Of a stretch of 51,419 bases of DNA, positions 26,795-35,268 are shown piece after piece (the first letter of the stretch is position 1; each line of letters starts with the position of its first letter). This DNA is from Nocardioidaceae bacterium (GTDB lineage Bacteria > Actinomycetota > Actinomycetes > Propionibacteriales > Nocardioidaceae), in contig JAUJOE010000004.1 of the NCBI GenBank assembly GCA_030447805.1, forward strand, positions 269,367 to 320,785, written 5' to 3'. Both the position numbers and the translations under genes were made by a program. The notes beneath the pieces are model-generated. The model worked only from the letters and a program-made list of their open reading frames with translations, was not told where the DNA came from and searched no databases.

Positions 26795-27745
26795 TCAGCG
26801 GATCGTGACCTGGCGGTTCGCGAGACCCGACCGGGCTGCCCGCTCCTCGGGGGTGAGCGGCCCGATCGTGTCTAGCGCCTGGCCAAGACGCTCAGCGAAC
26901 GCCGCTGCGGGCGCCTCGAGGGCGTCGGCTCCGGTCCCGACGGGCAGGTCCCAGACAGGCACCAACAACCCGTGGGCGCGAAACGACCCAACCAACCGGC
27001 TCTGCGGCCCGAGTGAGTCAGCCCCGGCGGCGTGCAGCCGGGCCAACGCGTCGAGTGCGGCGTCCTCGTCGTACGGCAGCACCCATCGCAAGTGCTCCTT
27101 CGTGCCGACCGAGGTCCAGTAGGCCGCCTCCACGGAGGTCAGTCTGCTGGTCGGGTCGATTGAGGAGTTCAACCGCTCGAGGGTGGCCGCCACCGAGGCG
27201 TCGGACTCATCGACGTCGTCGAACCAGAAGTCAAAGCCCGACAGCACCGTGACATCGAACGCCGAGTCGGGGTCCACCACGTCCTGCAACCGTGGACCGG
27301 GGCCAGCCAAGGCGGGCATCATCACGGTGGTTCCAGGTTCACCCGACAGTGCCAGCCGCAGCGCCTCGGCGAGGTCCCGGCTCGGGTCACCCGACTGGTG
27401 GGCGACCTGGAGCGCGACCCAGACCGCACCGTCGTCGCGGACCTGGGCGGGCGCAATCCCGGGAAGGACTGTGGCCACCTTGACGACACGCCCCGCCGCG
27501 GCCCCGTCGTACGCGTCGTCGAGCAGCCGCACCGGAGCTGTCGCTGCGGGGACGAACTCCCGCATCGCCACCCAGTCGCACTCGCCCGGCAACCCGGCGA
27601 ACGTGCGCACGACGTACGGCACCGTGTCGTCACCACTGCCGTGGCAGGCCTTGTAGCGGCGGCCCGAGCCGCACGGGCACGGCTGCCGCGGACCGATGCC
27701 GTCGGTTGGGGAGCGGTCGCGCTTCGACCGTGTCTTCTTGGCCAT
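26795..27745 (-). CDS. DUF5926 protein with SEC-C zinc motif
   Basis: A 316-residue protein. The N-terminus has basic MAKKTRSKRDRSP, then PRQPCPCGSGRRYKACHG, the C-x-C...C-H zinc-binding SEC-C motif known from the SecA tail. The remaining 270 residues (AGLPGECDWVAMREFVPAAT, GFDFWFDDVDESDASVAATL and VSTGADALEAP-like repeats) match the actinobacterial DUF5926 family, whose function is not known. A link to secretion or ribosomes is suggested only by the SEC-C element. The frame is intact and the ATG at 27745 has a weak CAGGA site. Confidence 0.85.
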   Translation of the reverse strand: MAKKTRSKRDRSPTDGIGPRQPCPCGSGRRYKACHGSGDDTVPYVVRTFAGLPGECDWVAMREFVPAATAPVRLLDDAYDGAAAGRVVKVATVLPGIAPAQVRDDGAVWVALQVAHQSGDPSRDLAEALRLALSGEPGTTVMMPALAGPGPRLQDVVDPDSAFDVTVLSGFDFWFDDVDESDASVAATLERLNSSIDPTSRLTSVEAAYWTSVGTKEHLRWVLPYDEDAALDALARLHAAGADSLGPQSRLVGSFRAHGLLVPVWDLPVGTGADALEAPAAAFAERLGQALDTIGPLTPEERAARSGLANRQVTIR

Positions 27746-27765
27746 CAGGTTCCTGCGCGAGGCGC

Positions 27766-28853
27766 TCAGTACCGCTGGTCCGGCCAGCCCGCATAACTGC
27801 TCGCCGGCGCCCCCGCTGGACCTCCGTAGTCGGCATCAGCTCGCCTTCGCAGCGCGGCGAACAGGCCGATCAGCAAGCCGATCGCCAGCAGGGCGAAACC
27901 ACCGCCAACCACCATTGTGGCGGTCACCCCCTCCTCGCCCTGGGCCGCTTGGTCGCCAGCGTCGGTCACCCCGTTGGCCAAGAACAAGCCGACGAGTACG
28001 ACGATGGCGCCCAGCGCCGCCACCGCCAGGCCAGTCTTCTCGAGCCCCCTCCCCCGTCTTCTTGCCGAGCAGCCGCGACAGCCACAGCCCGAGGGCGATC
28101 AGCGCCACCAGACCGACGACGACGAGGAAGATGGTGTCCAGCAGGTCGCTGGACTTGGCATCGTCGACACTCACCGACTGACCGTCGGCGAAGTCCTGGA
28201 AGATGCCGCGTCGGGCGGTGAACGCCCACACGGCGTATGCCAGCGACAGCACGGAGGCGAGTCCGAGCAGCGCCGGCAGCAGCTTGGAGGCCCCGTCCGA
28301 GGTGGCCGTCGTACCCGCGGAGGTGGTCGTTGGCCAGCCGGTCCCGGCTGCTGACGCCCCGCCCGGGTACGTCGTCCGGTGCGGATCAAATGCGGCCGGA
28401 CCCGGCGGGTAGCCACCGCCGGTGGGTCCCGCCGCTGTCGCCCCAGCGGGGAGGACGGCGGTGTGTTCGTTCCCCGAGCGGCCCATGGGGGCGGTCGGCC
28501 CGGCGGCGGGTGGCCAACCGGCCTGCGCAGGTGGCTGCGGCGGCCACGCCGGTCGCTGGGGATGGGCCGGCGGGTGCTGCTGGCCAGTCGACGGTTGGCC
28601 AGTTGACGGTGGCCCTCCTGGCGGTCTGCCTGGCGGCGGTCCTCCTGACGGTCGGCCTCCCGGCGGCGGCCCTGCCGGCGGGCGGCCCTGCTGGCGGCGG
28701 CATGGACTGGTACGGCGGCCGCGGACCGGCGCTGCCAGGCTGGGCGGGCTGGTAGGGGGCTCCTGCGGGGGGCGGCGACTGGACCGGGAGGCCGCACCGC
28801 GCGCACGCACTGATGCCGGGCTGGTTCTGCAGCCCACAGCGAGGACATTGCAT
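27766..28853 (-). CDS. Zinc-ribbon, proline-rich membrane protein (frameshifted)
   Basis: ATG 28853 opens MQCPRCGLQNQPGISACARC, a two-CxxC zinc ribbon. A long Pro/Gly/Gln-rich linker follows (PPPAGPPAGRAAAGRP, then in another frame GGRPSGGPPPGRPPGGPPST and PAWPPQPPAQAGWPP). Membrane helices come next: LLPALLGLASVLSLAYAVWA, LDTIFLVVVGLVALIALGLW, and in the last frame ALGAIVVLVGLFLANGV and VVGGGFALLAIGLLIGLFAA. Breaks lie near 28690 and 28045, the second beside a CCCCCTCCCCC run. The layout matches DUF4328-like actinobacterial proteins. Function unknown. Confidence 0.72.
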
Positions 28854-28961
28854 GAGAACCCCAATCTTGACCGGATACGTCGGCGCTTAGCCGAGCGTAC
28901 CGAAGCGAGGGTTCCCGTGAGCCACCCTTTGGGGTTGGAGCGACCACCACCCACCACTCCG

Positions 28962-29015
28962 TGATTCGTCCGGGCCGGCCACGCTCAGACCCTCCGCACT
29001 CAGTCGGACGAATCC
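28962..29015 (+). repeat. 54-nt palindromic intergenic repeat, copy C
   Basis: Arms GATTCGTCCG (28963-28972) and CGGACGAATC (29005-29014) are perfectly complementary. The interior shares CTCCGCACT and the flanking GTCGGACGAATC with copies A and B. It lies 15 nt beyond the stop of the minus-strand ATPase gene. Confidence 0.75.
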
Positions 29016-29029
29016 GATGTGGCGCAGAC

Positions 29030-30232
29030 TCACACCCGCTGCGTGCGCAGGAACTTGCCGAAGTGGGGAACGGTGAAGCGCACGACCCCGCGCTCCTCGG
29101 CGTACACGAGACCCTTCTTGATCAACCCGTCGCGTGCCGGCGACAACGACTGCGGCTTGCGCCCGAGTGCCGCCGCCACCTCGGCGGTGAGCACCGGTCC
29201 GTCCTGGTTGCTTAGACCGAGGTCGGCCATGGTGCGCATGTACTCGCGCTCAGCCGGCGTCGCCCGCTCGAACCGGGCGCCGAAGAAGCCGACAGCGAGC
29301 TCGCCCTCCGCCGTGGGGGCCGCCTCCTTCACGTCGGTGGCGGTGATCGGGCTGGCCGGGGCCGCGTCCCACGTCACCTTGCCGTACGCCTGGACGAAGT
29401 ACGGGTAGCCGTCGGTGAGGCGGTAAAGCGCGTCGAGCGCGTCGTCGTCGTACCCGACACCTTCGGTCCCGGCGGGGATCAGCAGCGCGCGATCGACCTC
29501 CGGTCGCGGCAGCCTGTCGACCTCGCGGTAGTGGAAGAGCCGTTCGGCGTAGGACCTCGCCGCCGACAACGCAACGGGCAGGTGCGGCAGGCCGGCACCG
29601 ACGACGATCAGCGGCGCGCCTTGCTGGCTGAGCTCGTGGCAGGCCGCGCACAGCGCCGACAGCTCCGCGGATGCGACGTCTTGCATCTCGTCGACGAACA
29701 CCGCCACGCCGACACCGAGGTCACCGGCGAGGCTAGCCACCTCGGTGAACAGCTCGAGCAGGTCGACCTCAAGGTCGCCGGAGTCGGCCCGCCCGCGAGC
29801 CGCTGGTACGTCGGTGGGTGGCTGCCAGCGATGGCCCGTGCGGTCAGCCAGCTGTGTCCGCAGTGCGAACGCCTTGAGTACACCAGTCACCTCGCCGACC
29901 CGGTCGTGGTCTCGATGCCGATGGCCCAGGTCGCGGACGGCGCCGTGGATGGCCTGGGCCACGGGGATGCGCAGGCTGTGGTCGGGGCGCGCCTCGAGCT
30001 TGCCGGTGCCCCACGCACGCTGGATGGCCAGGCTGCGCAACGCGTTGAGCAGCACCGTCTTGCCGACGCCGCGCAGGCCGGACAGCACCAGAGAGCGCTC
30101 GGGCCGCCCGTGTGCCACCCGCTCCAGCGTGATCGCGAACTGGCGGAGTTCACTGTCTCGCCCAGCAAGCTCAGGCGGCCGCTGGCCGGCCCCGGGGGCA
30201 TACGGGTTACGAATCGGGTCCACGACTAGCAC
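29030..30232 (-). CDS. AAA/STAND-like ATPase with C-terminal winged helix
   Basis: A 400-residue P-loop protein of the archaeal-type ATPase/Orc1-like group found in actinobacteria. Walker A is LSGLRGVGKTVLLNALR (about residue 50) and Walker B is GVAVFVDEMQDVASAELS. A sensor region VVGAGLPHLPVALSAARSYA follows. The C-terminal 90 residues (FERATPAEREYMRTMADLGL, TAEVAAALGRKPQSLSPARD) resemble a winged helix. The role is unknown: possible DNA-linked signalling or defence. GTG 30232 is the first start; a second GTG at 30223 is also possible. An interrupted palindrome overlaps the start. Confidence 0.8.
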   Translation of the reverse strand: MLVVDPIRNPYAPGAGQRPPELAGRDSELRQFAITLERVAHGRPERSLVLSGLRGVGKTVLLNALRSLAIQRAWGTGKLEARPDHSLRIPVAQAIHGAVRDLGHRHRDHDRVGEVTGVLKAFALRTQLADRTGHRWQPPTDVPAARGRADSGDLEVDLLELFTEVASLAGDLGVGVAVFVDEMQDVASAELSALCAACHELSQQGAPLIVVGAGLPHLPVALSAARSYAERLFHYREVDRLPRPEVDRALLIPAGTEGVGYDDDALDALYRLTDGYPYFVQAYGKVTWDAAPASPITATDVKEAAPTAEGELAVGFFGARFERATPAEREYMRTMADLGLSNQDGPVLTAEVAAALGRKPQSLSPARDGLIKKGLVYAEERGVVRFTVPHFGKFLRTQRV

Positions 30233-30281
30233 TCTATGAACCGCTCTAGTGTTTTCCCTAGATTGGCGTATGGAGTGCTAG
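30226..30281. promoter_or_regulatory. Interrupted palindrome over the ATPase start and promoter
   Basis: CTAGCACTC (30226-30234) is perfectly inverted as GAGTGCTAG (30273-30281). A nested TCTAG/CTAGA pair lies inside. The left arm covers the GTG start codon of the ATPase and the right arm lies about 40 nt upstream, consistent with looping autoregulation. Confidence 0.45.
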
Positions 30282-30319
30282 CGCGTCGCTCGCTGGCTCC
30301 TGGCGGGGTCGGCTGGCGG

Positions 30320-30658
30320 CTAAGCCACGAAGGCGGTGCCTTCGTCGTCTCGGACCATCGGTCGGCCAGCCGCCTCCCAGGCGACCATCCCGCCAGCGAG
30401 GTTGACTGCATCCCGACCCTGAGCACAGAGAAACTGGGTCGCCTGCGCGGAGCGGCCGCCGACTTTGCAGACGACGAGGATGCGATGCTCGGCGTCGAGC
30501 TCAGCGAGCCGTTGCGGCACCTGCATCAGCGGGATGTGCAGCGCACCTGCAATGTGCCCTGCCTGCCATTCATCGTCCTCTCGTACGTCGAGCAAGGTGA
30601 CGCCCGGAGACGGTTCGATCGGGACGGCGGTGACGTCGACTTCGGGGAGGGAGTGCAT
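30320..30658 (-). CDS. Rhodanese-like sulfurtransferase
   Basis: A 112-residue single-domain rhodanese. It has GVTLLDVREDDEWQAGHIAG at the substrate-entry side, the active-site loop VVCKVGGRSAQAT with the catalytic Cys, and the closing LAGGMVAWEAAGRP. It would carry persulfide sulfur in the cytosol; the acceptor is unknown. The length is normal for free-standing GlpE-like domains. It is co-directional with the ATPase gene downstream but separated from it by 87 nt with its own palindromic signal. Confidence 0.9.
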   Translation of the reverse strand: MHSLPEVDVTAVPIEPSPGVTLLDVREDDEWQAGHIAGALHIPLMQVPQRLAELDAEHRILVVCKVGGRSAQATQFLCAQGRDAVNLAGGMVAWEAAGRPMVRDDEGTAFVA

Positions 30659-30811
30659 GCCCCCACTGTGCCACTGGCCGCGCCGGACAATGCAACCTCT
30701 GCCGATTCATTCGCGTCTTGGTCGCGTGAGTAGCGAGAGCAGCAGTCGCCAACGGTGCGGAAGGATGGTGGCGCAGTGCATCTCTTAGTCGGGACGGGAG
30801 CGGTCGATGGC

Positions 30812-31311
30812 ATGAAACGGTCGAGCACTGCCGCCAAGGACGCCGAGTTCGCGGAGTACATGGCTGCTCGCCAGCCGAGCCTGCTGCGCACGGCGTACCT
30901 CCTCACCGGCGACCGGCACGCGGCCGAAGACTTGGTGCAGAACGCGCTCGCCAAGCTGTACCTGTCCTGGGACAAGGTGCAGCGCCGAGATCTCCTCGAC
31001 GGCTACGTGCGCCGGATCATGGTCAACGAGAACAACTCGCTGTGGCGGCGCGCGTGGAAGCGCAACGAGGTGTCGACCGACGACGGTCGTGTCCTACGAG
31101 CGGCCGATCCTGGGAACAGTGCGCTTCTCGTCAGGGACATGGTCTGGGAGGACGACTCGCACGCATTGACGACCGTGTACGAGGACGGCGCCTCCAACGG
31201 CGGGCACATCCTCCGGCTGGATCTCGACGGCAACATCGAGGCAGCGTCGAGCGCGGTCACGGCCGATGAGGTCAACAGCCGATCCTCTTCCGGTTCTCCA
31301 CGACCCCGTAA
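30812..31311 (+). pseudogene. Chimera: SigE-type sigma region 2 joined to the tail of a beta-propeller partner
   Basis: Residues 1-75 (AARQPSLLRTAYLLTGDRHA, AEDLVQNALAKLYLSWDKVQ, DGYVRRIMVNENNSLWRRAW) are sigma regions 1.2-2. Region 4 is missing. After NEVSTDDGRV the protein continues with MVWEDDSHALTTVYEDGASN and HILRLDLDGNIEAASSAVTA. That matches the C-terminal end of the WD40/TolB-like protein usually encoded after this sigma class. With one more indel near 31280 it ends SPILFRFSTTP and stops at 31311, as that partner does. About 1 kb seems to have been deleted between two genes, in the genome or in the assembly. Confidence 0.65.
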
Positions 31312-31323
31312 CCAGCGCGGCCA

Positions 31324-32243
31324 CTACTTGAGCAGCCGCGACAGGCGGCGGTCGGCGAGCGGCTTGCCGCCTGTCTGGCAGGTGGGGCAGTACTGCAGCG
31401 CTGAGTCGGCGAAGGAGACCTCGCGCACCGTGTCACCGCAGACCGGGCATGGGCTGCCCGCCCGCCCATGCACCCGAAGGCCCGACTTCTTCTCCTTCTT
31501 CAGCTCCGCCGCCGCCAAGCCCTCGGAACGCTCGATCGCGTCGCGCAGCGTGGCGCCGATCGCGTCGTACAGCTCGACGCTGTACGTCCTCAGCCGGCAT
31601 CGCAGCCGGCTTGTACGGCGACATCCTGGCGACATGGAGGATCTCGTCGGAGTAGGCGTTGCCGATGCCCGCGATCACCGCCTGGTCGCGAAGCACCCCT
31701 TCACCTGGGAGCGCCCAGCCGCCGCCAAGATGAACGCTCGATCGCGTTTGGCGCCGATCGCGTCGTACAGCCGCTGCACTCCTCCGCGCCGTCCAGCACA
31801 TCGACGGTGAAGTCCGCGCTGAGCGGGTCGGGGCCGAGGCGGGTGATCCCAGGTACGTCGGTCGGCTCGCGCACGACGTACACCGCCAACCGCTTCTGCG
31901 TGCCGGCCTCGGTGAAGTCCAGTCCTGAGTTGTCGTCGAGCACCAACCGGGCGGCCAGCGGGCTCTTGCCGGGTCGTGGTGGAGCCGTCGGCACCTCGTC
32001 GCGCCACCTGATCCAGCCGCCTCTGGCGAGGTGTACGACCAGGTGCAGGTCGTCGACGCAGATGTCGAGGAACTTGCCGTGCCGAGCGACACCCCCGATG
32101 AACAGGCCCTGCAGAGCGCTTGGCGCTGGGTCGAAGGTCTTCAGCGCCGAGAACGCCACCACGTCGAGCCGGGCGACCGCCCGACCGTCGAGGCGGGCCG
32201 CGAGGTCGGTCGCCAGGGCTTGCACCTCGGGAAGTTCCGGCAC
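31324..32243 (-). CDS. Fpg/Nei family DNA glycosylase (frameshifted, internal duplication)
   Basis: A base-excision repair enzyme. GTG 32243 gives VPELPEVQALATDLAARLDG, with the catalytic Pro-Glu after initiator removal. Seen next: GVARHGKFLDICVDDLHLVV, HLARGGWIRW, then GRSQVKG, VLRDQAVIAGIGNAYSDEIL, and the C-terminal zinc finger SPCPVCGDTVREVSF...LQYCPTCQTGGKPLADRRLS. These lie in three frames. An extra stretch around 31732-31790 resembles a shortened copy of the downstream LYDAIGATLRDAIERSEG coding segment and is not expected in the family. Whether it is Fpg- or Nei-type cannot be settled. Confidence 0.82.
31526..31771 (-). repeat. Patchwork internal duplication in the Fpg/Nei gene
   Basis: A 48-nt stretch (31526-31573) recurs at 31732-31771 as two identical blocks of 16 and 23 nt, with the 9-nt spacer reduced to one base. 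A shared GCCGCCGCCAAG precedes both copies. The form is the same as the duplication in larC: second copy shortened, frame lost there. Confidence 0.8.
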
Positions 32244-32397
32244 TGTCTCAGTGTGCCTGGTTCTGCGCCTTTGCCCTGGGGGGGCCAGGCACTGACCCGG
32301 TGCTCGAGTTCGGTGAGCCTCGTCACCGAAGCCGTAACTCGGGACGCCTAGCATCGACGGCGTAAGGCTTGAGTTCCCGTGCGGAAGGATCGGTTCG

Positions 32398-32730
32398 ATG
32401 TCTGTGCAAGCGGTTTGGAACGGCGCTGTCCTTGCCGAGAGCGACGACACCCACGTCGTGGAAGGCAATCACTACTTCCCGCCTGATTCGTTGAATCAGG
32501 AGTACTTCGCGCCGAGCTCCAAGAAGACGGTGTGCCCGTGGAAGGGCATCGCGTCGTACTACTCGATCACCGTGAACGGCGACACCAATTCTGACGCAGC
32601 GTGGTACTACCCGCACCCCTCGCCGTTGGCACGCAAGATCAAGGACTGGACGGCGTTCTGGAACGGCGTCGAGGTGGTCGACGTACCCGATGCGAGCGAC
32701 GAGGAGCGGGCCGCCGATGACAGAGCTTGA
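32398..32730 (+). CDS. DUF427 domain protein
   Basis: A 110-residue protein covering the whole DUF427 fold: VWNGAVLAESDDTHVVEGNH, YFPPDSLNQEYFAPSSKKTV, CPWKGIASYYSI and DAAWYYPHPSPLARKIKDWT, ending AFWNGVEV. The conserved Cys-Pro-Trp-Lys is present. No biochemical activity is established for the family. A GGAAGGA site precedes ATG 32398. The last 14 nt overlap the radical SAM gene, so the two are translated together, and this gene is probably the first of the cluster. Confidence 0.9.
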   Translation: MSVQAVWNGAVLAESDDTHVVEGNHYFPPDSLNQEYFAPSSKKTVCPWKGIASYYSITVNGDTNSDAAWYYPHPSPLARKIKDWTAFWNGVEVVDVPDASDEERAADDRA

Positions 32731-34354
32731 GAAGGCGACCCGGTCGAAGAGCGAACCGGCAAGGACGAAGCAGGACCGCAACGAGGTGTTCCTCGAGTTC
32801 ACCCGGTCGATCTGCCCGGTCTGCAAGGTCGTCGTCGACGCCCAGGTGAACATCCGCGATGACAAGGTGTACCTGCGCAAGCGGTGCCGGGAGCACGGCG
32901 AGTTCGAGGCGCTGGTCTACGGCGACGCCCAGATGTACCTGGACTCCGCCCGGTTCAACAAGCCGGGCACGATCCCGTTGGAGTTCCAGACCGAGGTCCG
33001 CGAGGGCTGTCCGCTCGACTGCGGACTGTGTCCCGACCACAAGCAGCACGCGTGCCTGGGAATCATCGAGGTGAACACCGGCTGCAACCTGGACTGTCCG
33101 ATCTGCTTCGCCGACTCTGGTCACCAGCCCGACGGCTACTCGATCACCCTCGAGCAGTGTGCGGCCATGCTCGACGTGTTCGTGGCCAGCGAGGGCGAGG
33201 CGGAGGTGGTGATGTTCTCCGGCGGCGAGCCGACCATCCACAAGGAAATCCTGGCCATGATCGACCTGGCGCAGCAGCGCCCGATCAAGGCGGTCAACCT
33301 CAACACCAACGGAATCCGGCTCGCCTCCGACAAGCGGTTCGTCGCCGAACTCGGTCGGCGCAACCAGCCGGGCCGCGCAGTCAACGTCTACCTGCAGTTC
33401 GACGGTCTGGACGAGCGGACCCATCGCGCGATCCGCGGCCGCGACCTGCGCCACATCAAGCAGCGGGCCTTGGACAACTGTGCCGCCGCCGGCTTGACGG
33501 TGACGCTGGTCGCCGCCATCGAGCGCGGCGTCAACGAGCACGAGATCGGCCCGATCATCGAGCATGGGCTTGGCCATCCAGCGGTCCGCTCGATCGCTTT
33601 CCAGCCCGTGACCCACTCCGGGCGGCATGTGGAGTTCGACCCGTTGACCCGGTTGACCAACTCCGACGTGCTGCACCTCATCGCCGCCCAAGTTCCGCAG
33701 TGGTTGACTGCGCAGGACTTCTTCCCCGTGCCGTGCTGCTTTCCCACCTGCCGGTCCATCACCTACCTGATCACCGACGGCGTACCCGGCGAACCCGACT
33801 TCGGCCTGATCCCGATTCCTCGGCTGTTGAACGTCGAGGACTACCTCGACTACGTCTCCAACCGGGTGCTGCCCGACGACGGTGTCCGCGAGGCGCTCGA
33901 GAAGCTCTGGAGCGCCTCGGCGTTCGTCGGCACCGACACCTCCAACGACCGGCTGCGCCATGTCGCCGCCGCATTGGACTGCGCCGACGCCTGCGGAGTG
34001 AACCTGCCCGAGGCCGTGAACGACATCGCCGACAAGGTCTTCATGATCGTGGTCCAAGACTTCCAGGACCCCTACACGCTCAACGTCCGACAGCTGATGA
34101 AGTGCTGCGTGGAGGAGATCACCCCCGACGGGCGGCTGATCCCGTTCTGTGCCTACAACTCCGTCGGTTACCGCGAGCAGGTCCGCGCGCAGATGTCCGG
34201 CGTACCGGTCGCCGACGTGGTTCCCAACGCGGCGCCGCTGCAGCAGATGCTCACCGACTCGCCGTACGGCTCCAAGGTCGTCTCCTCCGCCAACGGCAGC
34301 GGACAGCGTGCGGCGGGCGACGCCGCCACGACCGCCGCCCGCAGACCGCAATGA
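32717..34354 (+). CDS. Radical SAM protein, tetraether lipid synthase (Tes/MJ0619)-like
   Basis: A 545-residue protein starting at ATG 32717 behind GAGGAGCG. An N-terminal metal site comes first (CPVC at 33-36, later KRCREHGEFE), then REGCPLDCGLCPDHKQHACL. Next is the radical SAM cluster motif CNLDCPICFA (Cys 123, 127, 130), with MFSGGEPTIH binding SAM and LNTNGIRLAS further on. The C-terminal half has VPCCFPTCRS and LMKCCVEEITPDGRLIPFC, adding more cysteines for auxiliary clusters. This layout is that of the MJ0619/Tes group, which joins lipid tails through C-C bonds in archaea. Substrate in this bacterium unknown. The stop overlaps the methyltransferase ATG. Confidence 0.8.
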   Translation: MTELEKATRSKSEPARTKQDRNEVFLEFTRSICPVCKVVVDAQVNIRDDKVYLRKRCREHGEFEALVYGDAQMYLDSARFNKPGTIPLEFQTEVREGCPLDCGLCPDHKQHACLGIIEVNTGCNLDCPICFADSGHQPDGYSITLEQCAAMLDVFVASEGEAEVVMFSGGEPTIHKEILAMIDLAQQRPIKAVNLNTNGIRLASDKRFVAELGRRNQPGRAVNVYLQFDGLDERTHRAIRGRDLRHIKQRALDNCAAAGLTVTLVAAIERGVNEHEIGPIIEHGLGHPAVRSIAFQPVTHSGRHVEFDPLTRLTNSDVLHLIAAQVPQWLTAQDFFPVPCCFPTCRSITYLITDGVPGEPDFGLIPIPRLLNVEDYLDYVSNRVLPDDGVREALEKLWSASAFVGTDTSNDRLRHVAAALDCADACGVNLPEAVNDIADKVFMIVVQDFQDPYTLNVRQLMKCCVEEITPDGRLIPFCAYNSVGYREQVRAQMSGVPVADVVPNAAPLQQMLTDSPYGSKVVSSANGSGQRAAGDAATTAARRPQ

Positions 34355-35142
34355 CCAGCGCGGGTGAGGTGAAGGCCTGCTGCGCGGCGGCGTACTCCTC
34401 CGACGTGGTGGCCCTGCTGCTGGGCGACTCCTACCACCCCGGCGGCCAGGCACTCACCCGCCGCCTGGCGGCCGTCATGGGGCTGCGCACCGGGCAGTCG
34501 GTGCTGGACGTGGCCTCCGGTCGCGGCACGTCGGCGCTGACGCTTGCCGGCGATTACGGCGCGACGGTGGTCGGCGTTGACCTGTCCGCGCCGAACGTCG
34601 CGATGGCCGACGGGTCGGCCAAGGCCGCCGGACTTGGCGACCGCGTTCACTTCCGCACCGGTGACGCCGAGCAGCTGCCGGTGCCGGACGGAAGCGTCGA
34701 CGCAGTGGTGTGCGAGTGCGCGCTGTGCACCTTCCCGGACAAGCCGGCGGCCGCCGGAGAGTTCGCCCGGGTCCTGCGACCCGGTGGCCGGGTCGGCATC
34801 ACCGACGTCACCGTCGATCCGGATCGGTTACCGGCCGAGCTCACCACGCTCAGCGCCTGGGTCGCCTGCGTCGCCGATGCCCGCCCAGCCGCCGAGTACG
34901 CCGACATCCTCGCCGGCGCCGGTCTGCGCGTCACCTCCATCGAGCGCCATGACGCGGCCATCGGTCGGATGATCGACCAGATCGAGGCGCGGCTGCAGTT
35001 CCTGCGGCTGACATCACGAGCGACGATCGAGTCGTACGGCGTCGACCTCGGCCGCGCCGCGCCGGTGCTGGCGGCGGCCAGGGCGGCGGTGGCCGACGGC
35101 GTACTCGGCTACGCCCTCCTGGTCGCGGAGAAACCCGCCTAG
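34351..35142 (+). CDS. Class I SAM methyltransferase with N-terminal Cys-Cys
   Basis: A 263-residue methyltransferase coupled to the radical SAM gene by ATGA. It opens MTSAGEVKACCAAAYSSDVV and LLLGDSYHPGGQALTRRL. Motif I is VLDVASGRGTSAL, motif II AEQLPVPDGSVDAVV, followed by CECALCTFPDKPAAAGEFAR and VLRPGGRVGITDVT. The adjacent Cys pair and the later CECALC are reminiscent of thiol-rich ArsM-like enzymes, but the substrate cannot be read from the sequence. The tight coupling suggests that it modifies the substrate or product of the radical SAM enzyme. An alternative is an arsenic or lipid methyltransferase. Confidence 0.8.
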   Translation: MTSAGEVKACCAAAYSSDVVALLLGDSYHPGGQALTRRLAAVMGLRTGQSVLDVASGRGTSALTLAGDYGATVVGVDLSAPNVAMADGSAKAAGLGDRVHFRTGDAEQLPVPDGSVDAVVCECALCTFPDKPAAAGEFARVLRPGGRVGITDVTVDPDRLPAELTTLSAWVACVADARPAAEYADILAGAGLRVTSIERHDAAIGRMIDQIEARLQFLRLTSRATIESYGVDLGRAAPVLAAARAAVADGVLGYALLVAEKPA

Positions 35143-35268
35143 CGACCGGCCTGACGTCGCAGCCTTCCAACTGTGACCGCGCTTACTGAACCGCCCGAGC
35201 GCAGCGCCCTAGCGTCAACGGCAGAGCCACCAACTGTCGTTGGGTGGCACGAAGCAAAGGAGCCTGTG

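Noticed and set aside
32884-34350. Plus-strand frame continuous with the methyltransferase and upstream of it
   Set aside because: The upstream part is an alternative frame of the radical SAM gene; methyltransferase similarity begins only at ATG 34351.
32639-34453. 604-codon minus-strand frame antisense to the radical SAM gene
   Set aside because: The plus strand encodes an intact radical SAM protein with all its cysteine motifs; the antisense frame has no recognisable domain.
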